Shown: positions 1-4,513 of the stretch, one piece after another | Numbering within the stretch: the stretch's first letter is position 1 | Layout of the letters: every line of letters begins with the position of its first letter | Origin: JBEKDJ01 sp050014415 | GTDB taxonomy: Bacteria; Desulfobacterota; BSN033; UBA1163 | Reading direction: 5' to 3' | Assembly: GCA_050014415.1 (NCBI GenBank) | Contig: JBEKDJ010000361.1 | Location: forward strand, 1 to 5,195 | DNA length: 5,195 nucleotides | Translations under genes and position numbers: made by a program | Notes under the pieces: model-generated | The model's database searches: none | The model's input: only the letters and a program-made list of their open reading frames with translations | Told to the model about the DNA's origin: nothing

Positions 1-77
1 TGATCATGAGTAGCTATGATTAGAGTACAGCCACCTAATCATGCGCTTCAGCCGACCGGATTCTGACCTCACAGGCC

Positions 78-371
78 GTGAAGAAACTCCGGCAGGCCGG
101 GAGCAAATTTCAGGGTAAACCATACGACTCCTACTTTGAGTGGTCTGATAAACGAATCTACTGTTCTGAGCTCGTGTGGAAGATCTACGATCGGGGGCTG
201 GGAATTCGTGTCGGGAGACTCCAGAGAATTCGGGACCTCGATCTTTCCGACCCTATCGTAAAGACTAAAATGAAGGAGCGCTATGGTAATAAGGCCCCGT
301 TGGAGGAAACTGTCATTTCCCCTGGCGAGATGTTTTCGTCTGACCTACTTATAACGGTGACCCAAAAGTAA
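78..371 (+). pseudogene. C-terminal remnant of a YiiX-type permuted NlpC/P60 (papain-like) cysteine hydrolase
   Basis: The frame keeps the C-terminal half of a YiiX/YaeF-like circularly permuted cysteine amidase. The catalytic-Cys segment IYCSELVWKIY (Cys29, counting GTG 78 as residue 1) follows KPYDSYFEWSD. A typical family ending, ISPGEMFSSDLL, sits near the C terminus. In this permuted fold the catalytic His lies in the N-terminal half, which is absent, so the product should be inactive. The plausible similarity continues upstream of the GTG (frame open from 39, reading ADRILTSQAV before VKKLRQ) until an in-frame TAA at 36-38. The GTG has no Shine-Dalgarno site. About 100 residues remain, against roughly 200 in full-length relatives. 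I therefore read it as a 5'-truncated remnant rather than a working gene. The family call is from remembered motifs. Confidence 0.62.
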
Positions 372-379
372 GCAAGACA

Positions 380-388
380 ACTAACGCC
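380..388. repeat. ACTAACGC repeat, copy 1 (possible attC-like half-site)
   Basis: ACTAACGCC occurs here, 8 bases after the stop of the YiiX remnant, and again at 874-882. The reverse complement GCGTTAGT occurs at 3054-3061. These resemble the core of integron attC sites (GCGTTAG), but no matching second half forms the required imperfect palindrome, so this is only a short repeat of unknown origin. Confidence 0.3.
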
Positions 389-544
389 TAAAAACCTCCG
401 GTGTCAATGGGAAAAAGTAATCTGGAACGGGGAAAAGCCAAGAAGGGTCAGGCCATGAACGATCAACCAAACTTTACCAGAAGTTGAAATCAGACCTGAA
501 TTATCAGATCCAATACCAGACTCAATGATGTCGTGTGGGGTTCT

Positions 545-826
545 TCATTTTTCAATAAATTTCAAAATGGAATCATAATATTTTACATATTGTGCAACCG
601 CTTCGGTCACCGACTTGTAGATAATATCTTGCCTCGTATTATTGTACCCATGAACCAAACGGTTTCTTAAACCAGCACTGGGAGCAATTTGTTTAGCGAA
701 TTCCTCACCATAAATTGCGAGTTGAGAAAGAATGTAAAAAGTATCCTCATAGCTCCTCACCCGCTCAGCACCTCTTCCGAATTTAGCAATGATGTGTTGA
801 TTAATTGAAATTATATCATCTCTCAA
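545..826 (-). pseudogene. 5'-truncated HepT/DUF86 family ribonuclease toxin
   Basis: The translation matches the C-terminal two thirds of HepT (DUF86), the HEPN-fold RNase toxin of HepT-MntA modules. The catalytic signature RNRLVHGY is an exact RX4HXY motif (Arg54, His59, Tyr61 from the TTG at 824-826). It is preceded by the usual HIIAKFGRGA helix and the SYEDTFYILSQ segment. Typical members are about 130-145 residues and this one is 93. The first helix and the basic N terminus are missing. The open frame above the TTG reads unrelated residues up to a stop at 875-877, and no SD precedes the TTG. No nucleotidyltransferase antitoxin (MntA) is visible on either side. The active-site motif is intact, but the truncated helical bundle is unlikely to be a working toxin. 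Family assignment is firm; functionality is doubtful. Confidence 0.7.
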
Positions 827-866
827 AAAAGGGCAACAGAAAAATAGAAAGGCGGGAAGTTTCTCT

Positions 867-895
867 TTGACACACTAACGCCATTTTCATATAAT
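867..895 (+). promoter_or_regulatory. Consensus sigma70 promoter of the DinB-family gene
   Basis: TTGACA (867-872) and TATAAT (890-895) are both perfect consensus hexamers separated by exactly 17 bases. Transcription would start near 902 and give a 5' leader of about 60 nt before the ATG at 963. A short inverted repeat, ACTC-N6-GAGT (902-915), sits at the expected start site and could be an operator. The promoter and its downstream leader are repeated, diverged, at 1584-1642. Confidence 0.8.
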
Positions 896-925
896 TATCT
901 TACTCCATAGCGAGTCCTTTTCAAA
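867..925 (+). repeat. Promoter-leader module, copy A
   Basis: These 59 bases align without gaps to 1584-1642, with 47 of 59 identical by hand count. Identity is highest from the -10 box through the initially transcribed region (TTATCTTACTCC, GCGAGT, TCAAA). Most differences fall in the promoter spacer. A looser match continues to the AGGAGGC ribosome binding site (950-956 here, 1651-1657 in copy B) after a deletion of about 13 bases in copy B. Confidence 0.75.
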
Positions 926-962
926 CGAGCTCTTCTTCAGTTCCTGCAAAGGAGGCTTCCCC

Positions 963-1463
963 ATGCAGATAGCTCCCGATGATTTGCTTTACTTCATTAA
1001 CCGTGCCCTGGACGGTATGGTCCGTATCGTCGAAGAGCTGAGTGACGAACGGGTAAACTTGCGCCCGGATTTGCGCGGAGCAAACTCGCCGTATGCCATC
1101 CTGTACCATTGTGTCGGCTGTACCAACTACTGGCTTGGTGCGCTCTTAGCCGGACGTCAGGTCACCCGCGACCGTGATGCTGAGTTTCAGGCACAGGGTA
1201 CGGTGGACGAGCTTCGCCAAGCTGTACGTGCCCTCCAGATGCAAGTACGGGAGGATATTAAGCATATCGTGGGGGACCAGCCCTTGGCCTATCCCGATGC
1301 CTTACTACCGTTGCATCCTTGGACCGTGCAGCAGGGTGTCCAGCATTGGAGCCAGGGCAGAGCACTGGTTCATGCGTATGAGGAGCTGTCCCAACACTAC
1401 GGGCAGATGGAGATTACCCGTGATATTTTGATGCAAGGTGGCTCACGTACCGCGGAGATGTAG
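963..1463 (+). CDS. DinB-family (DUF664-like) putative metal-dependent protein
   Basis: This is a 166-residue protein of the DinB/YfiT-like four-helix-bundle superfamily, whose members bind a divalent metal through three side chains and include thiol-dependent transferases and damage-inducible proteins of unknown role. Family hallmarks are AILYHCVGCTNYWLG (His49, with the Trp-Leu-Gly after it) and the C-terminal helix HAYEELSQHYGQMEITRD, which supplies His137 and His145 in the usual H-x7-H spacing. The length is normal for the family. The ATG at 963 is well supported by AAAGGAGG (948-955) 7 bases upstream. The protein has no signal peptide or membrane segment and should be cytoplasmic. It stands alone with its own consensus promoter, so its substrate cannot be inferred from context. 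The DinB name refers to the fold family, not to DNA polymerase IV. Confidence 0.85.
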   Translation: MQIAPDDLLYFINRALDGMVRIVEELSDERVNLRPDLRGANSPYAILYHCVGCTNYWLGALLAGRQVTRDRDAEFQAQGTVDELRQAVRALQMQVREDIKHIVGDQPLAYPDALLPLHPWTVQQGVQHWSQGRALVHAYEELSQHYGQMEITRDILMQGGSRTAEM

Positions 1464-1583
1464 GATGAATCCTTGATAGTTTAACCTTACTCGGGTCGGA
1501 TGTGGGCTGTGCATAGTCGGGACAGACAGGAAGACCTCTGAAAACCCTCACAACGACTCATGATATCTTGCCGTAAGTTCTTC

Positions 1584-1612
1584 TTGACACCCCCCCCCAA
1601 TCTTCATATACT
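1584..1612 (+). promoter_or_regulatory. Sigma70 promoter with a C9 tract in its spacer, upstream of the aminotransferase leader
   Basis: TTGACA (1584-1589) and TATACT (1607-1612) are separated by 17 bases, of which the first nine are an uninterrupted C tract (1590-1598). The start should fall near 1619, giving a leader of about 226 nt before the aminotransferase ATG. The tract sits where slipped-strand changes would alter -35/-10 spacing. The optimum spacing is present in the sequence as given. The ACTC-N6-GAGT inverted repeat (1619-1632) is kept at the start site as in copy A. Confidence 0.7.
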
Positions 1613-1642
1613 TATCTTACTCCGAAGCGAGTTCTTATCAAA
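1584..1642 (+). repeat. Promoter-leader module, copy B
   Basis: This is the second copy of the 59-base module at 867-925. It retains the -35, near-consensus -10, initially transcribed region and, after a deletion, the AGGAGGC ribosome binding site (1651-1657). No ATG, GTG or TTG lies at a working distance from that SD, so the copy appears to have been separated from the start codon it once served. Confidence 0.75.
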
Positions 1643-1681
1643 TTCTTGACAGGAGGCCTTTTTTCTCTTTCATTTCATCCT

Positions 1682-1753
1682 ATGCACTCTCTTCTATATT
1701 ATTCCTTTCAATATTCTTATTACTTTGGTAGATTGCACCCGGGTTTGCTTTAA
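1682..1753 (+). CDS. Candidate aromatic-rich leader peptide (23 aa) upstream of the aminotransferase
   Basis: A short ORF starts at ATG 1682 and ends at TAA 1751-1753. Of its 23 residues, five are Tyr (6, 7, 11, 13, 14) and two are Phe (9, 15), clustered as YYSFQYSYYF. It lies inside the leader, immediately before alternative RNA pairings that end in an intrinsic terminator, the place where an attenuation leader peptide belongs. Against it, the region is AT-rich on this strand, which by itself favours TAT and TTT codons. The nearest SD (AGGAGG, 1651-1656) is 25 bases upstream of the ATG, too far for normal initiation. No alternative in-frame ATG, GTG or TTG lies nearer the SD. It is a plausible regulatory ORF, not a proven one. 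Confidence 0.35.
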   Translation: MHSLLYYSFQYSYYFGRLHPGLL

Positions 1754-1829
1754 GAAAGCAGAAGCCATGGGTGCAAAGGCCCATGGCTTTGTGAGTCTAT
1801 GAGCCATGGAATAGATCCATGGCTTTTTT
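1733..1829 (+). promoter_or_regulatory. Candidate transcription attenuator with mutually exclusive RNA hairpins
   Basis: Four pairing segments can be read directly. TTGCACCC (1733-1740) pairs perfectly with GGGTGCAA (1769-1776), enclosing a small TGCTTT/AAAGCA hairpin (1746-1760). AAGCCATGGG (1762-1771) pairs with CCCATGGCTT (1780-1789), a 10-bp stem that excludes the first pairing. CCATGGCT (1781-1788) can instead pair with AGCCATGG (1802-1809), and this excludes both the 10-bp hairpin and the terminator hairpin at 1802-1824. The resulting logic is: first pairing, then antiterminator, then read-through; or 10-bp hairpin, then terminator. No T-box (TGGNACC-like) or familiar riboswitch core is recognisable. 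The pairings are observed; the regulatory role is inferred. Confidence 0.6.
1802..1829 (+). terminator. Intrinsic terminator in the aminotransferase leader
   Basis: AGCCATGGA (1802-1810) and TCCATGGCT (1816-1824) form a perfect 9-bp stem around a 5-base loop. A run of six T follows (1824-1829, the first being the last stem base). It ends four bases before the aminotransferase SD, so a transcript from the promoter at 1584-1612 must pass it to reach the gene. That placement suggests conditional termination. Termination of DinB read-through is the alternative. Confidence 0.75.
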
Positions 1830-1844
1830 ATGTAAGGAGGGAAA

Positions 1845-3035
1845 ATGATTATCTCAAACAAGATACAGAAACTGATCGCTCATCAGGAGGGATGGACCCG
1901 GAGGATGTTCGAAGAAGGGATCAAGATTAAAAAGCAGTATGGCGAAGAAAACGTCTATGATTTTTCTCTTGGAAACCCTGATACAGAACCTCCCGATGAA
2001 GTTCAAAGGATGTTGGTTGAGACCCTTGCCCGCCCCGAGAAAGGGATGCACCGATATATGTCAAACAGCGGCTATGAGAGTGTGCGCGAAGAAGTCGCTC
2101 TTTACCTCCGTGAACTCTATGGTCTACCCTTTACGGCAAGCCACATCTTTATGACAACGGGCTGTGCAGGTGGTCTTAATATCCTCATCAAGAGCATGTT
2201 GAGCAAAGGTGATGAGGTGATCACTCCCTCGCCTTTCTTCTGGGAATTTAAGAACTATGTAGAAAACTACGGCGGTAAAGTGCGTTTCGCACAGACAAAA
2301 AAGGATTTTCAGCTTGATATTGAAAGAATCGAAGAAGCTATAACCAGAAAAACAAAAGCGGTCCTTCTGAATAGCCCCAATAATCCGACAGGTGCTGTAT
2401 ATACGGAGGAAAGCATCAGAGGGCTCACTGAACTTCTCAACAAGAAAAGGGCCCAAGGACAGGACATCTACATCATTTGCGATGATGCCTATCGGAAGCT
2501 GGTCTACGACGGTTTTCAACTACCCAATCTCTTTCAGCTCTACGATCTTGTTTATGCCGTTACTTCTCATTCAAAGGACCTCGGGCTGGCAGGCGAGAGG
2601 ATAGGCTACATTGCCATCTCTCCCCGTATGGAGGAATACCAGCTTATGGTTTCAGCGTTGATGATTTCCATGAGGGCCCTCGGATTTGTCAATGCCCCTG
2701 CCCTTTTCCAGAGGGTCGCCGGCAAATTTCAGAGGAGTTCGGTGAACATTGCAGAATACCAGAAAAAACGGGATCTCCTCTATCAGACACTCATGGAAGC
2801 TGGATTCGAATGTGTGAAGCCAATGGGGGCATTCTATATGTTCCCCAAATCACCGATTGCCGATGAAGTAGAGTTCGTCCGATCGGTGCAACAGGAAGAA
2901 CGGATCATGGTCGTGCCGGGAAGGGGGTTTGGGAAGAAGGGTTATTTCCGCATTGCTTACTGTGTACCGGTAGAAACCATACAGAAAAGCGTGGAGGGAT
3001 TTATCAGGACGGGAAAGCGCTATCATTTGAGGTAA
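1845..3035 (+). CDS. Class I/II PLP-dependent aminotransferase (aspartate/aromatic aminotransferase family)
   Basis: This 396-residue, full-length fold-type I aminotransferase should transfer an amino group between an amino acid and a 2-oxo acid using pyridoxal phosphate. All family landmarks are present. These include the substrate-side YMSNSGYESVREEV segment (residues 71-84), cofactor-site TTGCAGGLN (104-112), NSPNNPTG with the pyridine-contacting Asn180, and CDDAY with Asp213 and Tyr216. The Schiff-base Lys244 lies in SHSKDLGLAGERIGY with phosphate-binding Arg252, and the carboxylate-binding Arg369 is in FRIAY. ATG 1845 is chosen because AAGGAGG (1834-1840) lies 4 bases upstream and the frame covers the whole domain. 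It is cytoplasmic and sits alone behind its own promoter, leader and terminator. Substrate is not settled by sequence. A Tyr/Phe-rich leader ORF hints at aromatic amino acids, but that is inference. Confidence 0.92.
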   Translation: MIISNKIQKLIAHQEGWTRRMFEEGIKIKKQYGEENVYDFSLGNPDTEPPDEVQRMLVETLARPEKGMHRYMSNSGYESVREEVALYLRELYGLPFTASHIFMTTGCAGGLNILIKSMLSKGDEVITPSPFFWEFKNYVENYGGKVRFAQTKKDFQLDIERIEEAITRKTKAVLLNSPNNPTGAVYTEESIRGLTELLNKKRAQGQDIYIICDDAYRKLVYDGFQLPNLFQLYDLVYAVTSHSKDLGLAGERIGYIAISPRMEEYQLMVSALMISMRALGFVNAPALFQRVAGKFQRSSVNIAEYQKKRDLLYQTLMEAGFECVKPMGAFYMFPKSPIADEVEFVRSVQQEERIMVVPGRGFGKKGYFRIAYCVPVETIQKSVEGFIRTGKRYHLR

Positions 3036-3060
3036 ACATGAGTATTTCAAAGAGCGTTAG

Positions 3061-3177
3061 TCATTCGACGAAATCCTCCTCGTAATCCTGTTCATTAATT
3101 ATAGGGATGCCATGCCATTCATTCGAGTGGAAGTCCGCTTCACTCCAGTCCGCCTTTGGTGGGCCTTCATTACGCAA
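3061..3177 (-). other. Cryptic minus-strand open frame, possible gene 3' end remnant
   Basis: The minus strand is open from 3225 down to a TGA at 3063-3061 (54 codons). Its C-terminal part reads like protein: DWSEADFHSNEWHGIP followed by an acidic end, QDYEEDFVE. The only start-like codon before this part is TTG 3177, without an SD, which would give 38 residues. The upper part overlaps the cupin start region on the other strand. I do not recognise the family. It could be the tail of a degraded small gene (for example an antitoxin-sized protein) or chance. Confidence 0.22.
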
Positions 3178-3218
3178 ACTCCGCCCAACTCGGGCGGTAT
3201 ACTCAAAGGTACAGACAG

Positions 3219-3566
3219 ATGAAAATCAGTAAAGACTCTATTGACCAGATCGATTTTGAAGGGTTGCAGATAATTGATTATACGTCGGGAAGAGAGATAA
3301 CTTCATCGCTTGCTGAAATTACGGTCCCCTCTGGCATTAGGCACAAGAAAGCTTATTCCAACAGATCGGATAAGTATTACTATATAGTGTCTGGACATAT
3401 TCAGTTCAACGTTGAAGAAGAATTGTATGACCTCTCTCCAGGTGATGTTTGTGTGATTCTTAAGGGACGGAAGTTTTCATATAAAAACGGCTCTAGAGAA
3501 CCAGCGAAGCTCATCCTGGTTCATACGCCGAGCTTTAACTTAGAATTTGAAGTATTTGAGGAATAG
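3219..3566 (+). CDS. Small cupin-domain protein with atypical metal-site residues
   Basis: This 115-residue protein has the single-domain cupin pattern: a beta-rich core with ITVPSGIRHKKAYS, YYYIVSGHIQFNVEEEL, LSPGDVCVILKGRKFSYKN and the closing strand AKLILVHTPSF. The SG turn (residues 58-59) and PGD (74-76) are standard cupin landmarks. Of the usual metal ligands, motif 1 (G-x5-H-x-H-x3-4-E) keeps only His42, with Lys at the second His position and no Glu. Motif 2 has Phe or Ser where the His is expected, so the metal site is probably lost or rebuilt. ATG 3219 is preferred over GTG 3156 because AAAGGT (3205-3210) lies 8 bases upstream and the domain starts after it. It has no signal peptide and stands alone. 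A sensor, binding or sugar-related role is possible but unsupported. Confidence 0.75.
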   Translation: MKISKDSIDQIDFEGLQIIDYTSGREITSSLAEITVPSGIRHKKAYSNRSDKYYYIVSGHIQFNVEEELYDLSPGDVCVILKGRKFSYKNGSREPAKLILVHTPSFNLEFEVFEE

Positions 3567-3583
3567 AGTATAACAATCGCATA

Positions 3584-3626
3584 CACACGGGCGCGCTAAT
3601 CGCGTGCCGGTGACGCGAGCTGTGTG
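3584..3626. repeat. Imperfect hairpin between convergent genes
   Basis: CACAC (3584-3588) pairs with GTGTG (3622-3626), and an inner TCGCGT/ACGCGA stem (3600-3605 with 3613-3618) has a 7-base loop. A GC pair and unpaired TAA bases lie between them. It starts 17 bases after the cupin stop and could help terminate that transcript, though only CCTTTGATTTT follows instead of a clean T run. Its extrahelical bases also recall attC-type structures; I cannot decide between the two. Confidence 0.35.
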
Positions 3627-3762
3627 CCTTTGATTTTGACATACCTACTTCAGTCGTTTCCAGACAAGCCGAGGGTGATGACCATCAGCTTTTAACAAAT
3701 AAACAGCGAATTAATCGAGCGTTTGCTTTTGAAATCATCCATGGCGTCTTGCTCCTTGTAGC

Positions 3763-4398
3763 CTATTTGACCCCGAGCGCAAGTATCTCGTTTCTGACAG
3801 TTTTCACCACAACTTCTCTCAGTCCCACGCTAACGAAAAGTGCCTTCATGTCGTCAGCCTTCCAAGGTCCGTGCCCTATGCTGCCATCGTTCGCAATCAG
3901 CTTCCCGGGAAACGTGTCTCTGAAGTCGGCGACTATGACGGGGCCGTTCGGCCTCAAGATCCTGATGGCCTCAAGCAACGTCCCCTTCGGGTTGGGGAAT
4001 TCGTGAAACGCGCAAATCGAGACCACGATGTCGATGGACTCGTCGCCGAGGTCGATTGAGGTGGCACTGCTTTTGAGTATCTGAACCTTATCCTCGAGTC
4101 CTTTCCTTCTAATGTTTTTCTTGAGTCCATGCAGCATCTCATCCGAAAGGTCGAGGGATATTACTTTCCCGCTCTTCAGCATCCGTGCTACAGGCAGGCT
4201 GAGGTACCCGGCTCCAGCTCCGATATCCAGCACGACCTCGTCACCCTTGAGGCGCCGAGCAATCTCTTCAAGGACGCTTGCTCGCACATCGCCCCAAAGC
4301 AGGATCTCCTCGAGATGCCTGAAGGGGCTGCCGAAGTACCATCCTGCAATTCTACCCTTCAGACCTTTCCATGGGGTTCCAGACTGCTTCTCTTCCAT
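3763..4398 (-). CDS. Class I SAM-dependent methyltransferase
   Basis: This 211-residue Rossmann-fold methyltransferase (Methyltransf_11/25 type) transfers a methyl group from S-adenosylmethionine to an unknown acceptor. Motif I, VVLDIGAGAGYLSLPVA, is at residues 55-71. Acidic motif II, VISLDLS (79-85, Asp83), binds the ribose. The adenine-side region ILKSSATSIDL comes next, motif IV is DIVVSICAFHEF (123-134), and motif VI is ILRPNGPVIVADF (147-159). The length is normal for a stand-alone small-molecule methyltransferase. ATG 4398 is supported by GGAGGT (4410-4405 on this strand) 6 bases upstream. A promoter, TTGAAA-N17-CATAAT (4490-4462), sits further up, with a palindrome filling its spacer. 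The gene is divergent from the TetR-family gene and shares its control region, so repression by that protein is likely. Substrate is unknown; detoxification-type methylation would fit a TetR partner but is speculative. Confidence 0.88.
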   Translation of the reverse strand: MEEKQSGTPWKGLKGRIAGWYFGSPFRHLEEILLWGDVRASVLEEIARRLKGDEVVLDIGAGAGYLSLPVARMLKSGKVISLDLSDEMLHGLKKNIRRKGLEDKVQILKSSATSIDLGDESIDIVVSICAFHEFPNPKGTLLEAIRILRPNGPVIVADFRDTFPGKLIANDGSIGHGPWKADDMKALFVSVGLREVVVKTVRNEILALGVK

Positions 4399-4437
4399 GT
4401 TCTTACCTCCATTGCCGCAATTCAGTACGTCTTGTCA

Positions 4438-4466
4438 TTGTAATACTTTCTTTTCCGTGTTATTAT
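4438..4466 (+). promoter_or_regulatory. Candidate promoter of the TetR-family gene
   Basis: TTGTAA (4438-4443) and TATTAT (4461-4466) are separated by 17 bases, placing the start near 4473 and giving a leader of about 40 nt. The -10 region coincides with the -10 of the opposing methyltransferase promoter, and the downstream palindrome at 4466-4483 covers the start site, consistent with autorepression. Confidence 0.55.
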
Positions 4467-4490
4467 GCGAGCTATCACTCGCAATTTCAA
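4462..4490 (-). promoter_or_regulatory. Candidate promoter of the methyltransferase gene
   Basis: On the minus strand TTGAAA (4490-4485) and CATAAT (4467-4462) are separated by 17 bases. The spacer is almost wholly occupied by the palindrome TGCGAG-N6-CTCGCA, the classic position for a TetR-type operator that blocks polymerase. Transcription would begin near 4455, about 57 bases before the ATG. Confidence 0.6.
4466..4483. promoter_or_regulatory. Palindromic operator shared by the divergent TetR and methyltransferase genes
   Basis: TGCGAG (4466-4471), a six-base spacer and CTCGCA (4478-4483) form a perfect 18-bp dyad. A further CTCGCA half-site follows at 4491-4496, 13 bases on in direct orientation. 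The dyad lies between -35 and -10 of the methyltransferase promoter and over the -10/start of the TetR promoter. TetR-family repressors commonly bind such dyads in their own divergent control regions. Binding by this protein is inferred. Confidence 0.65.
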
Positions 4491-4513
4491 CTCGCATTCG
4501 GAGGAATCGGTTC

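Noticed and set aside
921..1109. Minus-strand frame overlapping the DinB gene start and promoter leader
   Set aside because: It is a shadow of the DinB coding region with no recognisable domain.
1174..1431. Alternative plus-strand frame inside the DinB gene
   Set aside because: It has an Arg/Cys/Trp-rich, low-quality composition typical of an out-of-frame translation.
1600..1844. T-box or known riboswitch in the aminotransferase leader
   Set aside because: There is no T-box sequence, specifier-loop architecture or familiar aptamer core, so only a generic attenuator call is supported.
2124..2519. 131-codon minus-strand frame inside the aminotransferase
   Set aside because: It is fully contained in a gene with every catalytic motif intact, is Cys/Phe/Ile-rich without family features, and has no independent start signals.
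3181..3197. CCGCCC/GGGCGG hairpin upstream of the cupin gene
   Set aside because: It is a perfect 6-bp stem, but there is no T run and no link to a start or stop; TATACTC after it has no matching -35. It is too little to annotate.
3156..3218. GTG start for the cupin, adding 21 residues
   Set aside because: It has no SD. The added residues do not look like part of the domain, and ATG 3219 has AAAGGT at proper spacing.
4112..4513. Upstream extension of the TetR reading frame (would give 337 residues)
   Set aside because: It is antisense to the methyltransferase coding region and is not regulator-like. The SD-supported ATG at 4514 begins a normal-length TetR protein.
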